Part shown: positions 15,548 to 23,980 of the stretch, one piece after another
Layout: each line of letters starts with the position of its first letter
Position numbering within the stretch: position 1 is the first letter of the stretch
NCBI GenBank assembly: GCA_900540735.1
Contig: UQHB01000018.1
Span: 1 to 50,660 of the forward strand
Origin: an uncultured Megasphaera sp.
GTDB lineage: Bacteria; Bacillota; Negativicutes; Veillonellales; Megasphaeraceae
Reading direction: 5' to 3'
DNA length: 50,660 nt
Program-made: the position numbers and the translations under genes
The notes under the pieces: model-generated
Databases searched by the model: none
Told to the model about the DNA's origin: nothing
The model's input: the letters and a program-made list of their open reading frames with translations, nothing else

Positions 15548-16318
15548 TTAGTCGCCTAAAAAACCAGTAAGCGGATCCGATGCAGATGCCGTTTCGCGGA
15601 CTTTCCCCATACCGGCGAGATACGCTGCGCGGCCTGCTTCGATAGCATCTTTATAGGCTTTCGCCATGAGAGGAACATCGCCTGCTGTCGCAAGACCTGT
15701 ATTGGCCATAATCGCCGCTGCGCCCATTTCCATTGCTTCGCAAGCCTGGGACGGACGACCGATACCGGCATCGACGATGATGGGGAGGTCAATTTCGTCG
15801 ATTAAAATTTGGATGAAATCTTTTGTTGCCAGGCCTCGGTTCGAGCCAATCGGGGAGGCGAGGGGCATGACTGCAGCGGCCCCGGCATTGACTAAATCAC
15901 GGGCTGTATAAAGGTCTGGATACATGTAAGGCATGACGACGAATCCTTCTTTAGCGAGGATTTCTGTTGCCTTGACGGTTTCCACATTGTCTGGGAGTAA
16001 GTATTTAGAATCGCGCATGATTTCGATTTTGACGAAGTCGCCGCAGCCTATTTCACGAGAGAGGCGGGCAATGCGGACGGCTTCTTCAGCGTTACGGGCA
16101 CCGGACGTATTGGGGAGCAAGGTGACACCTTTGGGGATGAAATCAAGGATGTTGTCCTTTTGACCGGCTTCGACGCGGCGTAAAGCCATCGTGACGATTT
16201 GTGCGCCTGCCTGTTCAACAGCGGCTTTAATTAAATTAACAGAATATTTACCGGAACCTAGAATGAAGCGGGACGTAAATTCGTGTCCCCCTAAGACTAA
16301 GGTATCTTTTTCACTCAT
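15548..16318 (-). CDS. thiG: Thiazole synthase ThiG
   Basis: TIM-barrel enzyme that joins 1-deoxyxylulose 5-phosphate, dehydroglycine and ThiS thiocarboxylate into thiazole phosphate. Clear family signatures: FTSRFILGSGKYS at the start, LLPNTSGARNAEEAVRIARLSRE, FVKIEIMRDSKYLLPD with the substrate lysine, and VDAGIGRPSQACEAMEMGA near the C-terminus. I chose ATG at 16318 (MSEKDTL) since AAGGAG sits 8 bases before it; a GTG three codons earlier overlaps that site. Lies between thiS and thiH in the usual order. Confidence 0.96.
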   Translation of the reverse strand: MSEKDTLVLGGHEFTSRFILGSGKYSVNLIKAAVEQAGAQIVTMALRRVEAGQKDNILDFIPKGVTLLPNTSGARNAEEAVRIARLSREIGCGDFVKIEIMRDSKYLLPDNVETVKATEILAKEGFVVMPYMYPDLYTARDLVNAGAAAVMPLASPIGSNRGLATKDFIQILIDEIDLPIIVDAGIGRPSQACEAMEMGAAAIMANTGLATAGDVPLMAKAYKDAIEAGRAAYLAGMGKVRETASASDPLTGFLGD

Positions 16319-16372
16319 ATAAAACACTCCTTTATATAGGAAATTAAGAATACTATCTTGCCTCGTTGTGGC

Positions 16373-16567
16373 TTAACCGCCACCGACAAAATGCACGATT
16401 TCCACATCGTCGCCGTCTGCGAGGATGACCGAATCGTACGTGCCGCGGCGCACGATGGAGCCGTTCCGTTCGACTGCGATGTGCTGATGACTAAAGCCTG
16501 CTTGGTCGAGATACGCTTGCAATGTCAGGCCTGCGGCGTTGGTGTCCTTGCCGTTAATCCGTACCAT
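16373..16567 (-). CDS. thiS: Sulfur carrier protein ThiS
   Basis: 64-residue ubiquitin-like sulfur carrier. It begins MVRINGKD, and ends in VGGG, giving the C-terminal Gly-Gly that is adenylated and thiocarboxylated. AAAGGAGTG precedes the ATG at 16567. First gene of thiSGH; the activating ThiF is not in the window. Confidence 0.92.
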   Translation of the reverse strand: MVRINGKDTNAAGLTLQAYLDQAGFSHQHIAVERNGSIVRRGTYDSVILADGDDVEIVHFVGGG

Positions 16568-16595
16568 AAGGGCACTCCTTTCTGTTGTATATAAA

Positions 16596-16650
16596 CAAAA
16601 AGACCGCACGAAAGAATCACACCCAAGGTGGTGTGCCCCTTCGTGCGGTC
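16596..16650 (-). promoter_or_regulatory. Attenuator-like terminator in the thiSGH leader
   Basis: Minus strand GACCGCACGAA (16650-16640) pairs perfectly with TTCGTGCGGTC (16612-16602), with an inner hairpin CACACC/GGTGTG, followed by TTTTTG. It lies only about 20-70 bases downstream of the thiS promoter and 30 bases before the thiS binding site, so it can stop transcription before the operon. It may also end mscS. I see no TPP aptamer core (no CTGAGA or its partner). Confidence 0.7.
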
Positions 16651-16675
16651 ATCTGTGACATGCACTCTACGAAAG

Positions 16676-16703
16676 ATTATACAGCACGTGGAAAATTTGT
16701 CAA
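16676..16703 (-). promoter_or_regulatory. Promoter of thiSGH
   Basis: Minus strand TTGACA (16698-16703), 16 bases, TATAAT (16676-16681): full-consensus elements between mscS and the leader hairpin. Confidence 0.85.
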
Positions 16704-16733
16704 TGTAAAAATAGGGTATTCTTTTTGGCAAGA

Positions 16734-17654
16734 TTAACTTTTTGGCTTGGCTTCGTCTAAGATATCATTCGGATGTTGGACGTAAATGACGCGCTGCGGA
16801 TAGGGTATATCGATGTGATTCTTGTCGAACGCATCTTTTACTTTAGACATGGTATCGTAATAGACGGGAATATAATCTTTGCTATGGACTTTTGGATAGG
16901 CCGCAATGCGGACGGAATTATCGGCAAACTCTTTGATGCCGATTTCCATAGTGCCTGCATTGAGGATACGTTTATCTTTTTTGAAAATATCTTTGAGAAC
17001 TTGAATGGCTTTATGATGGTCGTTCTGGTAATTAATGTCGAAGACGAAGGGAATGAAGCGGTTCCCTAAGTAGGAACTATTCGACACTTGGCTCGCCGTA
17101 ATAGATGAATTCGGAATGAAGACTGTGCGGTTATCTTTCGTAATGACTGCAGTATTGAGCATTTGAATACTTTTAATGCTTCCTTCGACACCGTTGATTT
17201 TCACCCAATCGCCAGCTTTAAAGGGCTTAAAGACGAGGATTAACAGGCCGGACGCAAAGTTTGAAAGATTATTCTGCAAGGCCAGGCCAACAGCAAGGCC
17301 AAAGGCACCAAAGGCGGCCAAGAAGGAACTCGTCGGAATACCGGCTTTATTTAAGGCTGATAACAAGACCAGTGCTAAGATACCGTAATACACGATTTGG
17401 CTGACGAACGTATTGACTGTGGGGTCGTAATTGGCATGAGCCATCATTTTACTAACTAAGCTCTTAATGAAGCGCGCAAAGTAGCGGCCAATAATAAAGA
17501 TAATAATGGCGGAAACCAAATCAGGCCCATAGGCAATCGCCATATCCGTCAGTCTATCGATGGCTGTAATGCTTTGATGGACTTGTTCTTTTACATCTGA
17601 TGTTACGGCTGTCGCTGCGTTGGCGGCATACATTGCATTCGATGATAAGGTCAT
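16734..17654 (-). CDS. MscS-family small-conductance mechanosensitive channel
   Basis: Inner-membrane channel that opens on hypo-osmotic stress. 306 residues with start at ATG 17654 after GGGAGGAA. Three N-terminal membrane segments are visible; the pore helix region reads FLAAFGAFGLAVGLALQNNLSNFASGLLILVF, split here as LAAFGAFGLAVGLALQ and NLSNFASG, which is diagnostic. The cytoplasmic beta domain follows with FKAGDWVKINGVEGSI and the C-terminal part ends IPYPQRVIYVQ. Single gene, transcribed leftward, with the thiSGH leader after it. Confidence 0.94.
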   Translation of the reverse strand: MTLSSNAMYAANAATAVTSDVKEQVHQSITAIDRLTDMAIAYGPDLVSAIIIFIIGRYFARFIKSLVSKMMAHANYDPTVNTFVSQIVYYGILALVLLSALNKAGIPTSSFLAAFGAFGLAVGLALQNNLSNFASGLLILVFKPFKAGDWVKINGVEGSIKSIQMLNTAVITKDNRTVFIPNSSITASQVSNSSYLGNRFIPFVFDINYQNDHHKAIQVLKDIFKKDKRILNAGTMEIGIKEFADNSVRIAAYPKVHSKDYIPVYYDTMSKVKDAFDKNHIDIPYPQRVIYVQHPNDILDEAKPKS

Positions 17655-17773
17655 ACCCGTTCCTCCCTGTATAGTCCTCATAGATGATACTCGTATTGTA
17701 CCCTGTTTCGTGGGCCTTGTATAGATGTAAGTTTCCGCACGGCTACAGCATGGTATATGCGCTCTCTGCATTT

Positions 17774-17828
17774 GTAAGGGCTTCCATAGTCTGTTATAAT
17801 AAAAGTGTAAATTTATATTTTACACTAA
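17774..17828 (+). promoter_or_regulatory. Promoter and operator palindrome of the ADP-ribosylglycohydrolase gene
   Basis: TTGTAA (17774-17779), 17 bases, TATAAT (17797-17802). A perfect inverted repeat AGTGTAAA (17806-17813), 7 bases, TTTACACT (17821-17828) lies over the transcription start, as expected for a repressor site. Confidence 0.65.
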
Positions 17829-17900
17829 GTTAGAAAAAAAGTAAATATATTTTGTCCTATTTTACAGGGGTCGAGGTCAGGCCTGAAAGGTTGGTATGCT

Positions 17901-18965
17901 ATGGAACGGATGGAGCGGTTTAACGGAGCAATCCTGGGCTGTGCTGTAGGAGATGCCTTAGGGTATTTGATTGAATTTATGAACATGAAGAGCATTCAAA
18001 AGAAATACGGCCCTCATGGGTTGCGAACAGTCTTAAAGCTCGCATCAAATGGCAATAAAAGCATTATTTCAGATGATACGCAGCTCGCCTTATTTACGAT
18101 GGATGGCCTCCTCTGGGCGACGCATGATGATTTACCCTTAGAAGAAGGCTTGCACCGCTCGTATTTACGTTGGTATTATACGCAGACAGAACGGCTCCCG
18201 GACCCGATGATCGCAATCTGGATGAAGCAACAGCCCCATGAAGGGACATATGGCTATGATGTCATGGCAGAAAGGGACTTATTTGCTCGCCGCGCACCGG
18301 GTAAATCGTGCCTCATTGCACTGGCTACGGGCACACAGTTTTCGGCTGACAACCTACCGAATACGTGCCGCAGTAGTACTGTTTTATCGCGGGCTATTCC
18401 TATTGGCCTCTGGTATACAGGCGAACCGGATAAGGCCTTCGCTGCAGCTAAGGCGGCAGCCCTATTGACCCATGGCAGCCCTGTGGCGTACTTTACGGCA
18501 GCAACTCTAGCGGCCATGATGTCGCTCCTCGCGAGTGGTAAAGAAATGGGTGCAGCCATTACAGGAGGATTGCGGATTCTACAGGCTGAAGACGAAGATA
18601 ACGACATCTTAAAAGCCGTTCTCCGCGCCGTCGATGAAGCCGTGACTGATCGCAATCCCGTACGGTCCATGAAAAAAATCGGCTTAGGCTGGAAAGCTGA
18701 AGAAGCACTGGCTCTATCTATTTACTGCATCCTCAAGACGACTAATGTCAAAGACGCTGTCCTCATGGCGTGCAACCAAGACGGCGACAGCGATACGTGC
18801 GGTGCTGTTTGCGGCAGTATGACCGGTGCCTTATATGGCCCGACGGCTATTCCTAAGAGCTGGACCCATAATATGGAATGTATAGATATTTTAAAACAAG
18901 TGACGAATATCCTCTATTATGTACGGTATGGACAAGACGAAGCTGCGGCAGCAGTCGGTGAATAA
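17901..18965 (+). CDS. ADP-ribosylglycohydrolase family protein
   Basis: DraG-type dinuclear-metal hydrolase that removes ADP-ribose from proteins or small molecules. N-terminal GAILGCAVGDALG at 9-21, metal-binding ISDDTQLALFTMDG near 55-68, and C-terminal GDSDTCGAVCGSMTGALYG are the family's three signatures. 354 residues is usual. No partner ADP-ribosyltransferase or NAD gene is adjacent, so its substrate is open. Single-gene unit with its own promoter, operator palindrome and terminator. Start at 17901 follows GAAAGG at some distance; an alternative Met at codon 3 is possible. Confidence 0.9.
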   Translation: MERMERFNGAILGCAVGDALGYLIEFMNMKSIQKKYGPHGLRTVLKLASNGNKSIISDDTQLALFTMDGLLWATHDDLPLEEGLHRSYLRWYYTQTERLPDPMIAIWMKQQPHEGTYGYDVMAERDLFARRAPGKSCLIALATGTQFSADNLPNTCRSSTVLSRAIPIGLWYTGEPDKAFAAAKAAALLTHGSPVAYFTAATLAAMMSLLASGKEMGAAITGGLRILQAEDEDNDILKAVLRAVDEAVTDRNPVRSMKKIGLGWKAEEALALSIYCILKTTNVKDAVLMACNQDGDSDTCGAVCGSMTGALYGPTAIPKSWTHNMECIDILKQVTNILYYVRYGQDEAAAAVGE

Positions 18966-18970
18966 GCAGA

Positions 18971-18997
18971 AACGGTCTTCGTGAGGAGACCGTTTTT
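18971..18997 (+). terminator. Terminator of ADP-ribosylglycohydrolase gene
   Basis: AACGGTCT (18971-18978) pairs with AGACCGTT (18987-18994), followed by a T-run. Confidence 0.85.
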
Positions 18998-19005
18998 GTC
19001 ATGTA

Positions 19006-19070
19006 TTGACATCTACCAGATTCTCCGTATAATGGAATTATGACTCGCGTGTTGCAATGACTGTTGCAAT
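19006..19070 (+). promoter_or_regulatory. Promoter of iclR-type gene with a direct repeat
   Basis: TTGACA (19006-19011), 16 bases, TATAAT (19028-19033). The 9-base direct repeat TGTTGCAAT occurs at 19050-19058 and 19062-19070, between the promoter and the start codon; a candidate autoregulatory site. Confidence 0.65.
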
Positions 19071-19107
19071 ATACGGAACAAAACGAATCAGTACAGGAGT
19101 GATGGCC

Positions 19108-19857
19108 GTGATAGAATCCATAGACAGAGCCCTTGCAATATTACAATTATTTTTACAGGATGAACGTCCCTTGAGCATTACGGAAATTAGTAAGCGCATG
19201 GGACTGCACAAAAGTACGGTCAGCCGTACGATTGATACACTGGAACAACGGGGCTTTGTGACCAAGCAAGCTGAAACGGGCAAATATTGGCTCGGTCTGC
19301 AAGTCTATTCCTTAGGTATGCTCTATCGGGAAAAAGAACCATTCCACCGCACGGCCTATCCTTATGCTAAAGCCTTGGCCTTAGAATGCCACGAAAGCGT
19401 GCACATGACGACCTTTGCTCACAATGATGTGCCCTATCCGCAGCACGTCATTTTAGAGAAAATCAAAGCTCCTCAGACTATCGACATGGCACCGCCTGTT
19501 GGTGCTATCCGTCCGGCTTACTGCTCGGCATCGGGTAAATGTTTACTTGCTTTTTCGCCGGAATATAGAGAAAAATACGTACATTGCAAACTACAAAAAT
19601 TTACAGAATACACCATTACAGACTGGACACTGCTCTTGCAAGAATTAGAGACCATTCACCGCGAAGGCTATGCTGTAGAACGGCAAGAAGTAGAACTCGG
19701 CATGACATGCATTGCAGCTCCCATTTTTGCCAATGGCCGGATTGTGGCAGCTATTAGCGTCTCCGGCCCTATTTCGCGGATTACAGCAGACGTAGAAGTG
19801 GCGTACATAGACGCTGTAAAAAAGACGGCTCACGAAATTACGCAAGCTTTGGCCTGA
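19108..19857 (+). CDS. IclR-family transcriptional regulator
   Basis: DNA-binding regulator with an N-terminal winged helix-turn-helix (SITEISKRMGLHKSTVSRTI over about residues 28-48) and the C-terminal IclR ligand-binding domain (LLAFSPEYREKYV, GYAVERQEVELGMTCIAAPIF, AAISVSGP). I prefer GTG at 19108, giving VIESIDRALAILQLF, because AGGAG is 8 bases upstream; an ATG two codons earlier is too close to it. 250 residues fits the family. Many IclR proteins control aromatic or small-acid catabolism, but the target here is unknown; the next gene is a radical SAM protein with its own leader. Confidence 0.9.
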   Translation: MIESIDRALAILQLFLQDERPLSITEISKRMGLHKSTVSRTIDTLEQRGFVTKQAETGKYWLGLQVYSLGMLYREKEPFHRTAYPYAKALALECHESVHMTTFAHNDVPYPQHVILEKIKAPQTIDMAPPVGAIRPAYCSASGKCLLAFSPEYREKYVHCKLQKFTEYTITDWTLLLQELETIHREGYAVERQEVELGMTCIAAPIFANGRIVAAISVSGPISRITADVEVAYIDAVKKTAHEITQALA

Positions 19858-20076
19858 TTTTGTCCCAGATGAATACTTGACATATAAAAGAGTCTTGGAA
19901 TGATATAGATTCTCCTATTTGCCAGACTGGCTTTTTATGGTAAAATAGCGTATAGCATATTTTCAGGTATAATGTCTGTTACGGCGGGACAAGAAAATCT
20001 TACCTTTCTCCTTCTTTCCTTATGTAATGGTGTGGGAGCATCTTACTGTGAAGTATGTGAAATTGAGGCGACTAGA

Positions 20077-21051
20077 ATGAATAGCAATGTAATTAAAAAG
20101 ATTAAACCTATATCATTGACTAAACATCCTTATAAGACCCGCGAAGGCGGAGCGACCGTTACCATTTTCGTACCGTATAATTGTAATAATAATTGTCCGT
20201 TTTGCATTAATAAAGAAGAATATGGCGATATGACCGGCTTTTCGGCTGAAAAGATTTGCGAAAGCATTAAAAAGATGGATGCTATTACACCGTATTGTGA
20301 TTTTGTTTTTACTGGCGGTGAACCTTTTGCTAATTTAGAATCGCTCCAGCAAATGTTGGATGTCATTCCGACGACGCACCATGTGTACATTAATACGACC
20401 TTGCCTGTGTCGAAGTTCCAGAGTGAAGACGACATTGTGGAATTTACGAAACGGAATAAGGATAAGATTTCGTGCATTAACGTATCGCGCCATATGCAGC
20501 ATTTCGTCGTTGAATCGAATGATGAATTATTGGGCCGTTTGGCTGTGCCTTTCCGCGTGAACTGCGTCTTATATAAACATTATAAGACCCACGACTTAGT
20601 GCCATACTTGGAACGGTTCCACAAGATTCCCGGCGCGTCCATTCAATTCCGCTTTGACTATACCGAAACGACACCGGATAATCTCTACGACAAGGCAAGC
20701 GACCGTATTTACCATGACTTAAAGCAAATTGCCCAGTACCAAGGACTCGACGGCTGCCGTATGCGCTGCGGTTTCCACTTCGATTACCATGGCATGGAAT
20801 TGACGTACCATAAGACGTTGCCGTACAGCACTATCGTCGAACGGGAGCCGGAAAATGGCAAGACCTATGATATTCTCTACGATATTTTGATTAAGCAAAC
20901 TGGCGAAATCCATTCTGACTGGGATGGTACCGTCATGGATGTGCCGGCATACGAAAAGGTCGTATTTGAACCGAATGATATGCGCTGGATAGAAAGGGCT
21001 GACAGAAGCGAAGAATCACCTTTTGTCGTTAGTGCGTGCGCTGCTATATAA
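20077..21051 (+). CDS. Radical SAM protein of unknown function
   Basis: 324-residue radical SAM enzyme: C36-x3-C40-x2-C43 in PYNCNNNCPFC binds the [4Fe-4S] cluster, and FTGGEPFANLES supplies the SAM-binding GGE motif. Conserved cysteines or acidic motifs later (GCRMRCGFHFDYHG) could bind a second ligand. I start at ATG 20077 (MNSNVIKK) where GAGG lies upstream; the longer frame from 19972 covers a likely promoter TATAAT near 19968. I do not recognise a specific subfamily. The 19858-20076 gap holds a weak GCCA/TGGC hairpin with T-run ending the iclR gene. Confidence 0.8.
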   Translation: MNSNVIKKIKPISLTKHPYKTREGGATVTIFVPYNCNNNCPFCINKEEYGDMTGFSAEKICESIKKMDAITPYCDFVFTGGEPFANLESLQQMLDVIPTTHHVYINTTLPVSKFQSEDDIVEFTKRNKDKISCINVSRHMQHFVVESNDELLGRLAVPFRVNCVLYKHYKTHDLVPYLERFHKIPGASIQFRFDYTETTPDNLYDKASDRIYHDLKQIAQYQGLDGCRMRCGFHFDYHGMELTYHKTLPYSTIVEREPENGKTYDILYDILIKQTGEIHSDWDGTVMDVPAYEKVVFEPNDMRWIERADRSEESPFVVSACAAI

Positions 21052-21068
21052 GTCTATCTGTTTCTCTG

Positions 21069-21098
21069 AGACCGACAGGATTTCCTGCCGGTCTTTTC
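21069..21098 (+). terminator. Terminator of radical SAM gene
   Basis: AGACCG-A-CAGG (21069-21079) pairs with CCTG-C-CGGTCT (21084-21094), followed by TTTC. Confidence 0.85.
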
Positions 21099-21112
21099 TC
21101 TATGGATTTTAC

Positions 21113-21142
21113 TTGCTAATTCCTAGGCCTGTGTTATATAAT
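21113..21142 (+). promoter_or_regulatory. Promoter of the envelope-related cluster
   Basis: TTGCTA (21113-21118), 18 bases, TATAAT (21137-21142), 55 bases before the first start codon. Confidence 0.55.
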
Positions 21143-21196
21143 TAAATGTATCCTTATGTCTAATGAAATTTTTTATCGAAGAAAAGGGGCTGTGAT

Positions 21197-22165
21197 ATGT
21201 ATCACATAAGTGTGTTGACAGGACGACAAGATGAGGATGATTTTGGAGAGCGGTTTCGCGATATAGCTCGCGTCTCCTATTGCCAGCCATGCGATGAAGA
21301 AACGATGGCTGATGAACTCGATGATGCAGATGTCATTATTTGTAAGAATGAACGCATTACGGATTCGCTCTTAGAAGAATTAGACGATTTAAAACTCATT
21401 GTCATTTTATCGACCCGGTCAGATATGGTAGATGTAGCTGCGGCTAATAAAAAAGGCATTATGGTTATAAATAATACGTCTTATTGTGTAGAAGACATTG
21501 CGGACCATACGTGTGCTATGATGTTGGCACTGATGCACCAACTGCCGGAATACCAAAACGATATTCAAGAACATTGCCGCTGGCAGTATGGCGTCATTCC
21601 CTGGCCGATTCATCGTGTCAAGGATAATCTTATAGGTCTCGTTGGCTTTGGTCATGTCGGCAAAGCGGTAGCTGCGCGGATGCAAGCCTTTGGCTGCCAG
21701 ATTCAGGCTTATGATCCCTTTGTGGATGAACGGACGATGCAGCAGCATCACGTACGGCCTGTCGATTTTGATTCGCTCTTACAGACGAGTGATGTGGTCT
21801 CTCTCCATATGCCGCTCAATGAAACGACACAGTATATTTTCCAAGATGAACAGTTTGAACAAATGAAGCGAGGAGCTATGTTTGTCAATTGCTGTCGTGG
21901 TGGTCTCGTCGATGAAGCGTCGCTTTATCATGCTATAGATGATGGTCATATTCGCAGTGCGGCTTTAGATGTCTTATCTATGGACAATCCGAGCCCAATG
22001 CTTTTAAAAATGATTTCGCGGCCGGAATTTTTACTGACTCCTGACGTACGCTTCCATTCTGTAGAAGCAGACCGTCAAGTCCGGGATGATGCAGAAAAGT
22101 ATATCCGTCTATTTTTAGCCGGCCATTATAATGAATTACCAGTAGTCCAGCCCAAAGAAGGGTAA
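21197..22165 (+). CDS. D-2-hydroxyacid dehydrogenase-family protein with altered catalytic residues
   Basis: NAD-binding protein of 322 residues. The nucleotide-binding loop is GLVGFGHVG at 147-155 and the NAD fold ends near 290. The conserved active-site arginine is R234 in NCCRGG. The other two members of the usual catalytic triad are changed: the Glu of DVF-x-x-EP is Asp263 in DVLSMDNP, and the acid-base His of TPH is Asp283 in LLTPDVRFHS. Either the chemistry differs or the protein acts as a sensor, as proposed for some CtBP-like relatives. It opens the cluster leading to the deacetylase lipoprotein (36-base gap), which hints at a link with cell-envelope work, but this is inference. Confidence 0.85.
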   Translation: MYHISVLTGRQDEDDFGERFRDIARVSYCQPCDEETMADELDDADVIICKNERITDSLLEELDDLKLIVILSTRSDMVDVAAANKKGIMVINNTSYCVEDIADHTCAMMLALMHQLPEYQNDIQEHCRWQYGVIPWPIHRVKDNLIGLVGFGHVGKAVAARMQAFGCQIQAYDPFVDERTMQQHHVRPVDFDSLLQTSDVVSLHMPLNETTQYIFQDEQFEQMKRGAMFVNCCRGGLVDEASLYHAIDDGHIRSAALDVLSMDNPSPMLLKMISRPEFLLTPDVRFHSVEADRQVRDDAEKYIRLFLAGHYNELPVVQPKEG

Positions 22166-22201
22166 ATTATATAGTTTAATCATAAAGGAGGCTTCTTCAT
22201 T

Positions 22202-23020
22202 TTGCGTATTTGGAAGCTGGCCTGTGTAGCTGCGTGTTGCTTAGCCTTGTTGCTCAGTGGCTGCGGCTTTTCAGGTACAGAAAAGGAAACCTCAACAGAC
22301 GCGCCGCAAGAAGAGAAGACAGCACAGGTCGAAATGGCTGTGCCCAAAGAAGGCATTCCCGTCCTCATGTATCACATGATTGGCGATGTCCCTGATAACG
22401 ACGCAGTCTTACTGGAATCCCATTTTCGGGAGCAAATGAAGTTCTTAAAAGATAACGACTTCCATCCCATTTCCTTAGACGAATTGTATGCATATATGGC
22501 AGAAGGCAAGCCTGTGCCTGTACGGCCTGTGGTCTTGACCTTTGATGATGGGTATCCTGATACCTATTCTATTGTCATGCCTGTGCTCAAGGAATATGGG
22601 TTCAAAGGGACCGTCTTTATTCCGACCTATGATGCCGACCAAGGGACGCGGCTCACGTGGCAGCAGATTAAAGAAATCAAAGCTGCCGGTATCGATATTG
22701 CTTCCCATAGTTATCATCACGAACGGGTCAACGAAATGGCTGGTCAAACTCTTGCTAGTGAAGTCGCCAAAAGCCAGGAAGAATTATCGCAGCAATTAGG
22801 GATTACGAATGCCTATTTCTGCTATCCCTATGGCGGATACAGCAAAGAAGCAGGCGATGTGCTCCAAAAAGCAGGGATTAAACTAGCCTTTACGATGAAT
22901 CCCGGATGGGCTAAACAAGGGGATAATCCCTATGCAGTCAAACGCATTTGGATTGGTAACGCTGTCGATATAGATAATTTCAAACAGCGCGTTACGACAC
23001 CCCACTATGAAGAACGGTAG
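22202..23020 (+). CDS. Polysaccharide deacetylase lipoprotein
   Basis: NodB-domain metal-dependent deacetylase, anchored as a lipoprotein: signal peptide with lipobox LSGC, Cys21. The catalytic motif TFDDGY contains D114/D115, and the metal histidines are H168 and H172 in ASHSYHHER; YPYGGYS follows. Substrates of the family are N-acetylated glycans, including peptidoglycan and surface polysaccharides. It starts at TTG 22202 with AAAGGAGG upstream. The phosphodiester glycosidase-like gene follows after 6 bases, so the two probably act on the same polymer (inference). Confidence 0.92.
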   Translation: MRIWKLACVAACCLALLLSGCGFSGTEKETSTDAPQEEKTAQVEMAVPKEGIPVLMYHMIGDVPDNDAVLLESHFREQMKFLKDNDFHPISLDELYAYMAEGKPVPVRPVVLTFDDGYPDTYSIVMPVLKEYGFKGTVFIPTYDADQGTRLTWQQIKEIKAAGIDIASHSYHHERVNEMAGQTLASEVAKSQEELSQQLGITNAYFCYPYGGYSKEAGDVLQKAGIKLAFTMNPGWAKQGDNPYAVKRIWIGNAVDIDNFKQRVTTPHYEER

Positions 23021-23026
23021 GTCATT

Positions 23027-23971
23027 ATGAAGAAACATATAAAAGAAATTGCAAAATTTTTAGTTGCCGTATTCGTCTTTTTTGTAGTGACGTCTCCTTT
23101 TGTCGTCCTCTTTGGGCCGTTCGATAATTTGAAACGGACTGTTGTCGGTGCTATTTTAAAAAGCCGTCATCCACAGTATATTACGTGGCTCTTTTCGCAA
23201 GATGAAATCGATAAGATTCTCGGTGGCATCAGTACGATTCCAAAGCAAGAATTATTCCAGTTTTCCCAGCGAAAAGACGATTCCCTTAATATGAAACATA
23301 TCGAATCGAGCCGCTTTACAGGATTTTTGCTGGAAATTGCCGACCCGAAACGCATTCAAGTGGCAACAGCTGAGAATATGGATGAAAAAGGCGACACGAC
23401 GAGTGGCATTGCCAAACGCAATAACGCTGTTGCAGCGATTAACGCCGGCGGCTTTTACGATGCCAATGGTACCGGTACAGGCCGCAGCCCTTATGGGTTT
23501 ATCATTCACGATGGCCAGTTCTTATTAGGGCAAAATTCGTCAGATGAAGAAGTCAATGAATTCGTCGGCTTCAATGCCAAGGGCAACCTCATTGTTGGCA
23601 ATTACAGCAAAGGGGAACTGAAAGATTTGGACGTTACCGAAGGGATTACGTTCGGTCCGCCCTTGATTGTCAATGGCGAAAAGATGATTACCAACGGTGA
23701 CGGCGGCTGGGGCGTAGGCCCGCGGACCGCTATTGGCCAGAAGAAAGATGGAACAGTTTTATTCCTCGTCATCGATGGTCGTCAGCCTGGCTATTCCGTT
23801 GGCGCAACCCTGCGGGATTTGCAGAACATACTCTATGAAGAAGGTGCTGTAGTGGCAGCAAACTTAGATGGCGGCTCTAGTTCGACGCTCTATCTTAACG
23901 GCGAAGTCGTCAATAAACCGGCTGATCTCTTAGGGGAACGCATGATTCCCACAGCATTTATCGTCAAGTAG
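23027..23971 (+). CDS. Phosphodiester glycosidase (NAGPA-domain) family exopolysaccharide protein
   Basis: 314 residues with an N-terminal membrane anchor (FLVAVFVFFVVTSPFVVLF at about 12-30) and an external NAGPA-like domain: AAINAGGFYDANGTGTGRSP, GPRTAIGQKKDG, FLVIDGRQPGYSVGATLRDL and ANLDGGSSSTLYLNGE are the conserved blocks. The domain hydrolyses GlcNAc-1-phosphodiesters in the human uncovering enzyme and is common in bacterial envelope and sporulation proteins. Its bacterial substrate here is unknown. It is in the middle of a tightly packed run of genes (6 and 9-base gaps). Confidence 0.88.
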   Translation: MKKHIKEIAKFLVAVFVFFVVTSPFVVLFGPFDNLKRTVVGAILKSRHPQYITWLFSQDEIDKILGGISTIPKQELFQFSQRKDDSLNMKHIESSRFTGFLLEIADPKRIQVATAENMDEKGDTTSGIAKRNNAVAAINAGGFYDANGTGTGRSPYGFIIHDGQFLLGQNSSDEEVNEFVGFNAKGNLIVGNYSKGELKDLDVTEGITFGPPLIVNGEKMITNGDGGWGVGPRTAIGQKKDGTVLFLVIDGRQPGYSVGATLRDLQNILYEEGAVVAANLDGGSSSTLYLNGEVVNKPADLLGERMIPTAFIVK

Positions 23972-23980
23972 GAGGCCTGT

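Noticed and set aside
16610..16665. Leader peptide beginning ATGTCACAGATG before thiS
   Set aside because: No ribosome binding site and no run of codons of one amino acid; it lies within the hairpin.
16596..16700. TPP riboswitch upstream of thiS
   Set aside because: The CTGAGA core and its conserved partner are absent; only a nested terminator hairpin is seen.
23027..23971. Metal-dependent hydrolase assignment for the NAGPA-like gene
   Set aside because: The conserved blocks AAINAGGFYD and ANLDGGSSSTLY fit the phosphodiester glycosidase domain better.
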